Source: JAJYSO01 sp964579505 (lineage in GTDB: Bacteria; Bacteroidota; Bacteroidia; Flavobacteriales; Flavobacteriaceae). Taken from it: 64,000 nucleotides of DNA. Positions 16,419-24,834 of the stretch are shown here, piece after piece (the stretch's first letter is position 1; every line of letters starts with the position of its first letter). The translations under genes and the position numbers were made by a program. Location of the stretch: NCBI GenBank assembly GCA_964579505.1, contig CAZOGC010000001.1, forward strand, positions 62,001 through 126,000, in the 5' to 3' direction. Under the pieces are notes generated by a model. That model was given only the letters and a program-made list of their open reading frames with translations, searched no databases and was not told the origin of the DNA.

Positions 16419-17687
16419 ATGAAAAAAATAAGTTTATTACTTTTGGGATGTTTACTGACCATAGGAAGTTATGCTCAGCAAAAAGTAGATACCACTCAAG
16501 TAGTTATTTCCGGGCGAGCCAATGCACAACAAACCTATCAAAAACCGTATGTAATTTTAATTTCTGTAGACGGTTTTCGGTACGACTATATGCAAAAATA
16601 CCATGCTAAAAATTTGTTGCAATTGGCACATCAAGGAATTTGGGCTAAAAAAGGGATGTACCCATCTTATCCGTCAAAAACTTTTCCCAATCATTACAGT
16701 ATCATTACCGGATTGTACCCGTCGCACCACGGCATTGTAGATAATCGTTTTTATGATCCACAGCGTAAAGCTTTTTACCGCATTGGTTCTAAAGCGGTGT
16801 TAGATGGTAGCTGGTATGGAGGAGTGCCGCTATGGGCATTAGCGGAAAAACAAGGAGTGTTGTCGGCCAGTTTGTTTTGGGTGGGTTCTGAAAGTAATGC
16901 AGGAGGTGCACGCCCTACTTATTATTATCATTATAATGAGACATTTTCGGGAGTAGATAAGGCTACTATTATTAAAAATTGGTTGGAATTGCCTGAAGCC
17001 AAACGCCCTCATTTTATTACGGTTTATTTTCCGGAAGTTGATCATGCGGGACATGGATACGGACCTGATTCACCACAAGTAAAAAAAGCGGTGCACTATA
17101 TAGATGGAGCTGTTGAAAAATTAGTAAAAACACTAAAACCTTTGCATTTGCCAATTAATTATGTGTTTGTTTCTGACCACGGAATGATTGCTATTTCTCC
17201 AAAAAACTACATTCCGCTGCCAGCCATAAATAGAAAAAAATATGTGGTAGTAAACAGTGGGACTTTTGTGCATATAACAGCAAAAGATAAGAAAAACATC
17301 AAACCATTATACCGTAAATTAAAAAGGTTAAATCCGGAGAATTACAAGGTGTATTTGGCGAAAAACTTCCCTAAAAAATTGCATTATAGCACGCGAGAAG
17401 ATAAGACGAGAAGAATAGGCGATATTATTTTGGTGCCTGACGGAACGAAATTTTTTGTGAATGGGAAAAGAAAACCGGCTATTGGTCAACATGGGTATAA
17501 TCCGTATAAAGTGCCCCAAATGAAGGCAACATATATGGCATGGGGACCGGCTTTTGCAGCGCCACAAGTTATTTCACCGTTTCAAAATATAAATATTTAC
17601 CCCATGATTGCGCATATTTTAGGGTTAAAAATTACGCAACCTATAGATGGGAAACTTCGGGTATTAAAGAAAACACTGAAGAGATAA
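16419..17687 (+). CDS. Ectonucleotide pyrophosphatase/phosphodiesterase (NPP-type, alkaline phosphatase superfamily)
   Basis: A 422-residue secreted protein (signal MKKISLLLLGCLLTIGSYAQ). It follows the NPP order: ILISVDGFRYDYM with the first metal Asp, then SKTFPNHYSIITGLYPSHHG where the Thr (about residue 88) is the nucleophile, FPEVDHAGHGYGPDS, SDHGM, and a late GQHGYN with the last His ligand. NPPs hydrolyse phosphodiester or pyrophosphate bonds of nucleotides, nucleotide sugars or lipids using two zinc ions. The bacterial substrate cannot be read from the sequence. It is monocistronic and shares the terminator at 17705-17741 with convergent hsp20. Confidence 0.92.
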   Translation: MKKISLLLLGCLLTIGSYAQQKVDTTQVVISGRANAQQTYQKPYVILISVDGFRYDYMQKYHAKNLLQLAHQGIWAKKGMYPSYPSKTFPNHYSIITGLYPSHHGIVDNRFYDPQRKAFYRIGSKAVLDGSWYGGVPLWALAEKQGVLSASLFWVGSESNAGGARPTYYYHYNETFSGVDKATIIKNWLELPEAKRPHFITVYFPEVDHAGHGYGPDSPQVKKAVHYIDGAVEKLVKTLKPLHLPINYVFVSDHGMIAISPKNYIPLPAINRKKYVVVNSGTFVHITAKDKKNIKPLYRKLKRLNPENYKVYLAKNFPKKLHYSTREDKTRRIGDIILVPDGTKFFVNGKRKPAIGQHGYNPYKVPQMKATYMAWGPAFAAPQVISPFQNINIYPMIAHILGLKITQPIDGKLRVLKKTLKR

Positions 17688-17704
17688 AAGCGCATAAAAT
17701 AGAG

Positions 17705-17741
17705 AAAGCCGCCTTAAGAATAGAACTTTAGGGCGGCTTTT
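17705..17741. terminator. Bidirectional terminator between NPP and hsp20 genes
   Basis: AAAGCCGCC (17705-17713) pairs with GGCGGCTTT (17732-17740). The T-run on the plus side and the A-run before the stem allow use from both strands. Confidence 0.8.
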
Positions 17742-17771
17742 GCATTCACATTACTATTCTGTTCAGCTATC

Positions 17772-18209
17772 CTAAGCAATCTCAATCAATCGTTTGGGTT
17801 GCACTTTGGCTTCTTCGCGTTTAGGGAGTGTTATATTTAAAACACCATTTTCGTAATTGGCTTCAATCATACTACTGTCTATACTTTCCGGTAGCGTAAA
17901 AGAGCGTTTAAAACTGTGGTAGCTAAACTCGCGACGCGTAAAGTTGTCCTGCTCGTTTTTTACGTTGTTCTCTTCTTTAGCTTCAGAAGATATAGTTAAC
18001 AGATGATGATCTAATTCAATTTTAAAATCTTCTTTTTGTTTGCCCGGAGCGGCTACTTCAACCACAAAGTTGTCGTTGTTTTCCTTAATGTTTACAGCCG
18101 GTACATGAGTGCCTATACGCGTTGAAAAATCGTTGTGACCTACCCATGCGTTGTTAAGCATATCATCAAAAATTGAAGGCAACCAGTTGTTTGTTTTTAC
18201 TAAGTTCAT
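17772..18209 (-). CDS. Small heat shock protein, Hsp20/alpha-crystallin family
   Basis: A 145-residue protein with a short N-terminal arm (WLPSIFDDMLNNAWVG), an alpha-crystallin domain (about residues 35-130, with VEVAAPGKQKEDFKIELD) and the conserved end of the domain ENGVLNITLPKR. The C-terminal tail has a VQPKRLIEIA motif in place of a strict I-x-I anchor. It is an ATP-independent holdase that keeps unfolding proteins soluble under heat. The upstream region contains two copies of a 12-bp sequence (18282-18293, 18313-18324) that could be a heat-shock control site. A TAACTTTA box lies about 25 nt upstream of the start. Confidence 0.95.
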   Translation of the reverse strand: MNLVKTNNWLPSIFDDMLNNAWVGHNDFSTRIGTHVPAVNIKENNDNFVVEVAAPGKQKEDFKIELDHHLLTISSEAKEENNVKNEQDNFTRREFSYHSFKRSFTLPESIDSSMIEANYENGVLNITLPKREEAKVQPKRLIEIA

Positions 18210-18281
18210 AATAGTTCGTTTTTAAAGTTATTTTTTGTTTACGTTTGGTATAAGTCAAATAGAATACCAATTCCAAAAACA

Positions 18282-18324
18282 GACAAAATGACATTAAAAT
18301 AATAAAAATAATGACAAAATGACA
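18282..18324 (-). promoter_or_regulatory. Repeated 12-bp site upstream of hsp20
   Basis: GACAAAATGACA occurs at 18282-18293 and again at 18313-18324, exactly 31 bp apart start to start (three helical turns). On the hsp20 strand it reads TGTCATTTTGTC. Spacing and position suggest a bound regulator; the identity of the regulator is unknown. Confidence 0.45.
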
Positions 18325-18376
18325 CTTATATAAAATATAACCTAAAGGATAGTCGCAATACAGAAATGAAAACATG

Positions 18377-18384
18377 TATCTTTG
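18377..18384 (+). promoter_or_regulatory. -7 promoter box of the DUF1456 gene; decides the start
   Basis: TATCTTTG, a perfect TAnnTTTG. The longest open frame begins at a TTG inside this box (18382), so the true start is the ATG at 18406. Confidence 0.65.
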
Positions 18385-18405
18385 TTTGCTTTTAAATCAA
18401 AATAT

Positions 18406-18822
18406 ATGGCGTTGACAAATAATGATGTATTTAAGAAGTTGCGGGTAGCGCATAAATTAACCAATGATGATATTGTAAAAATATGTGCGTTGGTAGATTT
18501 TAAAGTGTCTAAGAGCGAGCTGGGAGCGATTTTTAGAAAAGAAGGACACCCTAAGTATATGGAATGTGGAGATCAGTTTTTACGCAATTTTCTAGACGGA
18601 TTGATTATTTATTTGCGAGGTCCCAAGCCTGGTAAGGGCGGTGTAAAACGAGCGGATAAATCAAAGTCTAAGCCAGCGGGAGTCAAATCGAAATCTAAAC
18701 CTAAAAAGAATTTTGGGGCGCCAAAACCTAAACGCTCTAAATCAGCTAAGCCAAATCCTTTTAATAAAGACTTTAAGCCGAAGTTTAAAACCAACGGGAA
18801 AAATAGAGGCCCTAAAAAATAA
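18406..18822 (+). CDS. DUF1456 (YehS-like) protein with a basic tail
   Basis: A 138-residue protein. Residues 1-70 form one DUF1456 repeat (LTNDDIVKICALVDFKVSKS and ECGDQFLRNFLDGL). By memory it matches the second of the two repeats in E. coli YehS. The remaining half is a low-complexity tail of Lys, Ser, Pro and Gly (for example KSKSKPAGVKSKSKPKK), strongly basic and probably disordered, which would suit contact with nucleic acid. The function of DUF1456 is unknown. The gene stands alone, with its box at 18377-18384 and the ATG start 22 nt later. Role in RNA or DNA binding is inference only. Confidence 0.85.
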   Translation: MALTNNDVFKKLRVAHKLTNDDIVKICALVDFKVSKSELGAIFRKEGHPKYMECGDQFLRNFLDGLIIYLRGPKPGKGGVKRADKSKSKPAGVKSKSKPKKNFGAPKPKRSKSAKPNPFNKDFKPKFKTNGKNRGPKK

Positions 18823-18956
18823 GTGGATCGCTAGTTTATATAGAATCTTTAATTGTTTTGTGATATACAAAATTAATCCCTTATCATAAATAGGCGTTAG
18901 TGATTAAAATACGAAGTTTTTTAGCGAATTTTACGAGCTTAATGCAGTATTAACTG

Positions 18957-20168
18957 ATGAATATAACTCGTATTTATCGCGATTCATTTGTAGGGCTTAG
19001 TACCGAATCATGGATGCTCTCCATCGTAATGCTTATTAATCGCTCAGGGTCTATGGTGCTCCCCTTTTTGGGCGTTTATATGACTGATGCCTTGCACTTT
19101 TCACTAGAGCAATCAGGGTTGGTGTTGAGTTTTTACGGTATTGGTGCTGTTGTTGGTTCGTGGCTTGGCGGTATGCTTACCGATAAATTTGACGAATATC
19201 GCGTGCAGGCGTTTAGCTTGTTTTTGAGTGTGCCTCTGTTTTTAATGATTCCGCTGTTTAACACTATTTACGGTATGATGGGAATCATTTTTGCACAAAG
19301 TGTGGTTACAGAATTATTCAGACCAGCCAACTCGGTTGCCATTACCAAATACGCTAAGAAAGGCAACATCACGCGTTCTTTTTCATTAAACCGAATGGCG
19401 GTTAATTTGGGTTTTTCTGTAGGACCTGCCTTAGGCGGTATTTTATCGACTATATCGTATGAATTTTTATTTATTTCAAATGCTGTGGCGGTGTTTTTTG
19501 CCGGTGTAATTTATGTGAAATTCTTTCGTAAAAGACATATTACTTATCTTGAGGTTAATCCTGTGTCATCTAAAGATAACTCAATTGCGGTGCGTAGCCC
19601 TTATAAAGATGGTCCTTTTATGTGGTTTAGTTTTTTATGCATCGTGTTTTCCATTTTTTTCTTCCAACTCTTGAGTACAATTCCGCTTTTCTTTCAAAAA
19701 GAGGCTTTGTTTACAACTGAAACTATAGGGTATATTTTGGGGTACACCGGTGTATTTTTAGTAGTTTTTGAAATGCTACTCGTCAATTTTGTCGAAAAAC
19801 GTTACACGCTCGCTAAGATCTTATTTGCCGGAGCTTTATTGGCAGGAATTTCGTTAGGGATGTTAAGCCTAGGTACAGGTATTGTCCTTATTGTTGTAGC
19901 AATGACACTGTTGAGTGTAGCCGAAATATTAGCCTTTCCATTTATGTCAACTATTGCTGCAGAGCGTGCAGATGAATCAAATAGAGGAGCCTATATGGGG
20001 CTCAATGGTATATCTTTTTCCGTCGCCTTTATTGTGACACCGGTTTTAGGTACTTGGGTAGCCGGAGAATACGGATTTAATGCACTGTGGATTGGTTCAT
20101 TAGTAATACTCACTTTAACAGCTTTTGCCTTATATCAAAATGTGCACAAGATGCTACCCGGAAAATAG
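18957..20168 (+). CDS. MFS transporter (DHA1, MdtH-like)
   Basis: A 403-residue, 12-helix major facilitator protein. Motif A of the family is present in the loop between helices 2 and 3 (GSWLGGMLTDKFDEYRVQ), and helix 5 region shows SVGPALGGILST. The second half has the corresponding GISFSVAFIVTPVLG segment. The layout resembles drug/H+ antiporters such as MdtH/MdtG. Substrate unknown. It is a single gene ending at a shared terminator with convergent sucC. I find no clear TAnnTTTG box upstream; the 134-bp spacer after the DUF1456 gene has no obvious terminator, so they could be transcribed together. Confidence 0.86.
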   Translation: MNITRIYRDSFVGLSTESWMLSIVMLINRSGSMVLPFLGVYMTDALHFSLEQSGLVLSFYGIGAVVGSWLGGMLTDKFDEYRVQAFSLFLSVPLFLMIPLFNTIYGMMGIIFAQSVVTELFRPANSVAITKYAKKGNITRSFSLNRMAVNLGFSVGPALGGILSTISYEFLFISNAVAVFFAGVIYVKFFRKRHITYLEVNPVSSKDNSIAVRSPYKDGPFMWFSFLCIVFSIFFFQLLSTIPLFFQKEALFTTETIGYILGYTGVFLVVFEMLLVNFVEKRYTLAKILFAGALLAGISLGMLSLGTGIVLIVVAMTLLSVAEILAFPFMSTIAAERADESNRGAYMGLNGISFSVAFIVTPVLGTWVAGEYGFNALWIGSLVILTLTAFALYQNVHKMLPGK

Positions 20169-20191
20169 GATTGATGAAAAAATAGAACAAA

Positions 20192-20220
20192 AAAAATCCC
20201 GCCTTTTGAGCGGGATTTTT
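20192..20220. terminator. Bidirectional terminator between MFS gene and sucC
   Basis: An 11-bp stem, AAAAATCCCGC (20192-20202) with GCGGGATTTTT (20210-20220). A-run before and T-run after make it functional on both strands. Confidence 0.9.
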
Positions 20221-20241
20221 ATACTATAGAAATGAAAGTGA

Positions 20242-21435
20242 TTAAGCTAAAACAGCTTGCACTTTATCAGCAGCTTCTTTAAACTCAACCGCACTTTGTA
20301 CATCGAGTCCACTTTCGTCAATTAATTTTTTAGCTTCGATGGCGTTGGTTCCTTGTAGACGAACAATGATAGGTACATTGATTTGATCACCCATATTCTT
20401 GTAGGCGTCAACAACTCCTTGTGCTACGCGATCACACCGTACAATACCGCCAAAGATATTAATTAAGATGGCTTTTACGTTTTCATCTTTTAAGATTAAG
20501 CGAAAAGCTTCTTCAACGCGTTTAGCATCAGCAGTACCGCCTACATCAAGGAAGTTAGCAGGGTTTCCGCCAGCTTGTTTAATCAAGTCCATAGTTGCCA
20601 TAGCCAGACCGGCACCGTTTACCATACAACCCACGTTACCATCTAGATCAACATAGTTAAGACCTGCTTTTCCGGCTTCAACTTCAATGGGGTTTTCTTC
20701 GCGCTCGTCGCGCATAGCTGCATAATCTTTATGGCGAAATAAGGCGTTGTCGTCTAAGGTTACTTTGGCATCAACGGCTAATATTTTATCGTCACTGGTT
20801 TTTAAAACCGGGTTGATTTCAAAAAGTGAAGAGTCCGATTTTTCGTAAGCTTGGTATAGTTTACCAATAAATTTAGTCATGTCTTTAAAAGCAGCACCCG
20901 ATAACCCTAAGTTAAAGGCAATGCGGCGTGCTTGAAAAGGAAGAATACCGGTGGCCGGATCAATTTCTTCCGTAAAAATTTTATCGGGGGTTTCTTTTGC
21001 AACGGTTTCAATGTCCATACCTCCTTCAGTAGAGTACATAATCATGGTGCGTCCGGTACCTCGGTTTAAGAGAACCGACATATAAAACTCCTCCGGTTCA
21101 GTATCTCCCGGATAATATACGTCTTCACCCACCATTACTTGATGCACTAATTTTCCTTCTTTAGAAGTTTGTGGAGTGATTAATCTCATTCCGATAATCT
21201 CATCGGCAATATCTTTTACTTTTTGAAGGTTTTTGGCCAATTTTACACCACCACCTTTTCCGCGTCCTCCGGCATGTACTTGTGCTTTAATGACGTGCCA
21301 GCCGGTTCCGGTTTCTTCAGTTAGTTTTTTGGCTGCTTCTACAGCTTCTTCAGGAGTGGTGGCTACGATGCCGCGCTGAATGCGTACACCGAAGTCACTC
21401 AAAATAGATTTTGCTTGATATTCGTGTAAGTTCAT
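20242..21435 (-). CDS. sucC: Succinyl-CoA ligase (ADP-forming) beta subunit
   Basis: A 397-residue beta subunit, the usual length. The ATP-grasp half begins MNLHEYQAKSILSDFGV and includes KAQVHAGGRGKGGGVKLA; the CoA-ligase half has NPANFLDVGGTAD and NIFGGIVRCD. With the alpha subunit SucD it interconverts succinyl-CoA and succinate with formation of ATP or GTP in the TCA cycle. sucD is not adjacent, as often in Bacteroidota. It has a full promoter at 21468-21496 and ends in a terminator shared with the convergent MFS gene. Confidence 0.98.
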   Translation of the reverse strand: MNLHEYQAKSILSDFGVRIQRGIVATTPEEAVEAAKKLTEETGTGWHVIKAQVHAGGRGKGGGVKLAKNLQKVKDIADEIIGMRLITPQTSKEGKLVHQVMVGEDVYYPGDTEPEEFYMSVLLNRGTGRTMIMYSTEGGMDIETVAKETPDKIFTEEIDPATGILPFQARRIAFNLGLSGAAFKDMTKFIGKLYQAYEKSDSSLFEINPVLKTSDDKILAVDAKVTLDDNALFRHKDYAAMRDEREENPIEVEAGKAGLNYVDLDGNVGCMVNGAGLAMATMDLIKQAGGNPANFLDVGGTADAKRVEEAFRLILKDENVKAILINIFGGIVRCDRVAQGVVDAYKNMGDQINVPIIVRLQGTNAIEAKKLIDESGLDVQSAVEFKEAADKVQAVLA

Positions 21436-21467
21436 AAACCTGTTTTTTCTAAAACTTTAAGGATTGG

Positions 21468-21496
21468 CAAAGATAAGGAATGCTATCTCAAAGCAA
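21468..21496 (-). promoter_or_regulatory. Promoter of sucC
   Basis: On the minus strand TTG (21496-21494), 18-nt spacer, TATCTTTG (21475-21468), giving a start of transcription about 30 nt before the sucC ATG. Confidence 0.82.
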
Positions 21497-21540
21497 ACAG
21501 GTTTTAAAATAAATTTCGAGAAAGGAAATGTTGGGGTGTC

Positions 21541-21614
21541 TAAAAATAAAAAATGCGGAGGATGAGTTGCCCAACCTTGTAGGGTGAGGCTGAAATTGGA
21601 GCAACTCATTCCGC
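21541..21614 (-). ncRNA. Candidate structured RNA or orphan terminator upstream of sucC
   Basis: GCGGA (21555-21559) plus ATGAGTTGC (21562-21570) pair with GCAACTCAT (21601-21609) plus TCCGC (21610-21614): a 14-bp stem with a 2-nt bulge, enclosing a second CCAA/TTGG pairing. On the minus strand it is followed by ATTTTTTATTTTTA, as for an intrinsic terminator. No gene lies upstream on that strand, so it may end a small RNA starting near 21650-21700. A 62-codon frame across it starts with TTG and looks non-coding. No known RNA family is recognised. Confidence 0.4.
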
Positions 21615-21649
21615 GATGAGAAAAAGAAAAATATACCCTTAACAAAAGA

Positions 21650-22035
21650 ACATGATAGATTGGTTGTTAGCGATTAGAAAAGCTAAAAATCTAATTCTAT
21701 AACAGTGTTGAAACGGGTTAATTAAATTCCATTTCTTACTTTTACATAAACACTAACCTCATAATGGTTTGCATTGTGCTTCTGGCTTAATCCTTCTCAA
21801 ATGTAGGTCGAGCAATAAAAAGATACAATTACAAATGAGAATTTGACCGAAATAGGCTAGTGTTTAACTCAGTTGTTTGAGAATTCGGAAAAGCACGTTT
21901 GAGGGGTTATAAAATCGTTTAGATAGGATTTTCCAAAAACTGTGTAAGAAAGGCTAAATTCTAAGCAATATTAGTCAGATGCTAAATTGGTCTTTATGAG
22001 TCGAAAAATAGAGGTATCTTAGTAAACTCAGCAAA
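21650..22035. other. Spacer upstream of the 7TM histidine kinase
   Basis: AT-rich and without a plausible frame. TATCTTAG at 22015-22022 is a near-match to the -7 box and could serve the kinase gene, with TTG 25 nt upstream (21987-21989). I see no repeat or RNA gene in the rest. Confidence 0.4.
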
Positions 22036-24066
22036 ATGGAACTACGTCGTTATCATATCATCTTTTTTTTACTTTTTCCAATCTTCCTTTTTGGGCAAGT
22101 ACGCGTTGAGCTGGGAATGAATACCGATACGTTAATAGGAAACCCATCCGTAAAGGCACTTTATGTAGCTAATAATGTATCCTTTGATTCGGTGCAAAAA
22201 ATGACTTTTTCTAAATCGTATAATTTTTTGGATACGGTGGGAGATAAAAAGGCATTATGGCTTAAGTTTAATGTGCTAAACACAGATTCTGTCGGCGCGT
22301 ATTTTTATTTACAGAGTTATGCTGATTTTTATACGGTATATCAAGAATCGGAAGACGGTTGGATTGAGGCTAAAAATGGAATGCTAACATCTCTAAAAGA
22401 ACGTACAAATAAGGAAACTTTTCTGTTTGCTCCTATTTATTTAAAACCTTCTCGCCTCACACCAATATATGTTCGCTTGTCTAGTCATCCACAATTAGGA
22501 ATACAGTACCCCATACTGGTAGATCAATCGTATTACAATAAAAAATTAACCTTTATAAAAAGCGCCAACAGACCGGCTTATAACATTACACTTATTTATT
22601 TGGCGGGTATTTCGGTCATCTTTTTGTTTGTGTTGATTTTATACCTATCGGTTAAAGATGCGGTTTATCTCTATTATTTACTTTTTTTATTTTTTCAAAT
22701 CATTTTTACCCTCACCATATATGAGTACGTCCCAATGAAACCAATAAAGTGGGCGCTTAATTATGCGGTTAATAGCCATGCTATTAGCGAAAGTGCCTTG
22801 TTTACGGCTATTGGGTTTTACGTATTTTTTCTTATCAGGTTGTTGGGTATTGCCCGTGGCAGTTTACTTCGCAAGTTTATGAAAGCCTTAGCTTGGGCCG
22901 TTTTTGCGTATGCCTTGGTAATCTTTGTGGTTGGTTTGGGTTCTCCCAATTTTTATACGTTGCAGCATGTTTTTAGTATAGCCAGGCTCATTATCTTACC
23001 AATTAATTTTTTATTGGTTGGGTGGATTATTATTAAGATTAAACACCCACTAATTTCTTATTTTGTCGCAGCGCACATCTTTTTCTTTGTGGGGGCATTG
23101 CTGTCGTTTTTAATCTACCTTTTCCCTTGGTTAGAGCAGATTTCTATATTTGATTTTTTAGGAAATGCTCCGTCCTTTTTTAGACTGGGGCTCTTGGGTG
23201 AGGCGTTGTGCTTTTCGTTAGCCATCGCCTATAGATTACGGATAATTCAGACGGAAAAAGAACGAAGTCAGGGGGCTTATATCAATCAATTACGCCAAAA
23301 TAGAGCCTTGCAAGAACAAATGAATACAGAACTCGACCAAAAAGTAAAGGAAAAAACCGAAGAGTTGATGCAGGCTTATGCACAGATGGAACAACAAAAA
23401 GAGCGGGAGATTAAAATGGAATTTACACAAAAGCTCAATGAGATGGAGGTGGTGGCTTTGCGTTCACAAATGAACCCTCATTTCCTCTTTAATTGTATGA
23501 ATGCCATTAAGTATCTTATCATGACAAATCGAAATGAAGATGCCATGAATTATCTAGATGATTTTTCTAAGCTTTTGCGTAATGTGCTTAGAAATAGTCA
23601 ACGCGATACAATTACGGTTGAAGATGAAATGGAAATCTTAGAGCTGTATCTGTCTATGGAAAAAGGACGACTGGGTGATGATTTTAACTATGAGATAACC
23701 GCTTGCGATAAAGAGGCGTTGGCTATGTATCCGGTGCCGTCACTTTTGTTGCAACCTTTTGTAGAAAATGCTATTTGGCACGGATTGAATCCGAGTGAAA
23801 AGAACGATAAATTTCTCAGTATTAAATTTGAGTTGGCAGATTCATTGGTTATTTCTATTCAAGATAACGGTATTGGAAGAGAAGCCGCAAGAAAGTGGAA
23901 AGAAACTCAAAATAGCACCCATAAGTCTATGGGGGTTAAGATTACCCAAGACCGACTGGCACTGTTTAACCATACCCACGATATGAAAATTTATTTACAT
24001 ATAACCGACCTTATAGAATATGGAATGCCTTCAGGCACCTTGGTGAGATTTACTTATTTAAACTAA
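22036..24066 (+). CDS. 7TM-DISM sensor histidine kinase (LytS-like)
   Basis: A 676-residue membrane receptor kinase. Order of parts: signal peptide (to about residue 21, ending FLFGQ), a periplasmic 7TMR-DISM extracellular domain (about 25-165), seven membrane helices (about 190-400), a Gln/Glu-rich coiled coil (about 405-465), then a LytS-type kinase. The phospho-acceptor His lies in RSQMNPHFLFNCMNAIKYL (about residue 483), and the ATP site has LLQPFVENAIWHGL and DNGIGR. DISM domains are thought to sense carbohydrates or other small ligands; the ligand here is unknown. It is followed 5 nt later by its LytTR regulator. Confidence 0.92.
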   Translation: MELRRYHIIFFLLFPIFLFGQVRVELGMNTDTLIGNPSVKALYVANNVSFDSVQKMTFSKSYNFLDTVGDKKALWLKFNVLNTDSVGAYFYLQSYADFYTVYQESEDGWIEAKNGMLTSLKERTNKETFLFAPIYLKPSRLTPIYVRLSSHPQLGIQYPILVDQSYYNKKLTFIKSANRPAYNITLIYLAGISVIFLFVLILYLSVKDAVYLYYLLFLFFQIIFTLTIYEYVPMKPIKWALNYAVNSHAISESALFTAIGFYVFFLIRLLGIARGSLLRKFMKALAWAVFAYALVIFVVGLGSPNFYTLQHVFSIARLIILPINFLLVGWIIIKIKHPLISYFVAAHIFFFVGALLSFLIYLFPWLEQISIFDFLGNAPSFFRLGLLGEALCFSLAIAYRLRIIQTEKERSQGAYINQLRQNRALQEQMNTELDQKVKEKTEELMQAYAQMEQQKEREIKMEFTQKLNEMEVVALRSQMNPHFLFNCMNAIKYLIMTNRNEDAMNYLDDFSKLLRNVLRNSQRDTITVEDEMEILELYLSMEKGRLGDDFNYEITACDKEALAMYPVPSLLLQPFVENAIWHGLNPSEKNDKFLSIKFELADSLVISIQDNGIGREAARKWKETQNSTHKSMGVKITQDRLALFNHTHDMKIYLHITDLIEYGMPSGTLVRFTYLN

Positions 24067-24071
24067 AGATT

Positions 24072-24830
24072 ATGACAAAAATAGTTATTCTAGACGACGA
24101 GAAGCATTGTACAGACATGTTGCAATCGCTTATAATAAAAATGCATCGTGATTATCATATTGCGGGTGTTTTTAACGACCCTTTAGAAGCTTTGAAATTT
24201 GTACAAAATGAGGAGGTTGACTTATTATTTCTCGATATTCAAATGCCCAAATTAAACGGGTTTCAATTGCTCGATAAAATTTTACCGGTATCGTTTGATA
24301 TTATTTTTACAACGGCTTATGACCAGTATGCTATTCGGGCGTTTCAATACAGTGCCATTAATTATTTGCTCAAGCCTATCTCTGAAAAAGATTTAGTAAA
24401 GGCACTATTGTCTTGGGAGCAACGCAAACATAAAACAAACCCCGAACAATGGCAGTTATTGCGTAAGGCAATGAATGATACGGGCGAAGGGTTAACAAAA
24501 ATAGCACTGCCCACCGGCACCGGATTTCAGATTATAAAACTGGCAGATATTGTGCGCTGTAAAAGTGAAAATAATTACACTTCTTTCTATTTTCAGGATG
24601 GAAGTAAAACGATTATTTGTAGAACGCTAAAAGAGGTAGAAGGTATGCTGCCGGAAAGTACCTTTGTACGAGTACACCAATCACATTTAATTCATACCAA
24701 GTATGTAAAAAATATTTCAAAGAGAGGTAATGGGGTTATCTGTATGGAAGATGGAGTTGAAGTTCCGGTATCTCGGCAAAGACGCTCCTATATGGACAAG
24801 ATATTAGCTTCTATGCTGCACTTTGATTAA
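24072..24830 (+). CDS. LytTR-family response regulator (partner of the 7TM kinase)
   Basis: A 252-residue regulator. The receiver domain has the acidic pocket DDE (residues 8-10), the phosphorylated Asp55 in FLDIQMPK, the switch Thr in FTTAYDQYA and Lys in LLKPIS. A linker leads to a C-terminal LytTR DNA-binding domain (about 150-250) with IVRCKSENNYTSFYF and FVRVHQSHLIHTKYV. It lies 5 nt behind the kinase gene, so they form one two-component system. Target genes are not evident. Its stop codon is followed after 4 nt by copy A of a 334-bp repeat that also follows the second LytTR gene. Confidence 0.94.
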   Translation: MTKIVILDDEKHCTDMLQSLIIKMHRDYHIAGVFNDPLEALKFVQNEEVDLLFLDIQMPKLNGFQLLDKILPVSFDIIFTTAYDQYAIRAFQYSAINYLLKPISEKDLVKALLSWEQRKHKTNPEQWQLLRKAMNDTGEGLTKIALPTGTGFQIIKLADIVRCKSENNYTSFYFQDGSKTIICRTLKEVEGMLPESTFVRVHQSHLIHTKYVKNISKRGNGVICMEDGVEVPVSRQRRSYMDKILASMLHFD

Positions 24831-24834
24831 AAAC

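Noticed and set aside
21457..21645. 62-codon minus-strand frame upstream of sucC
   Set aside because: Starts with TTG, runs through the sucC promoter and across a strong RNA hairpin; composition is not protein-like.
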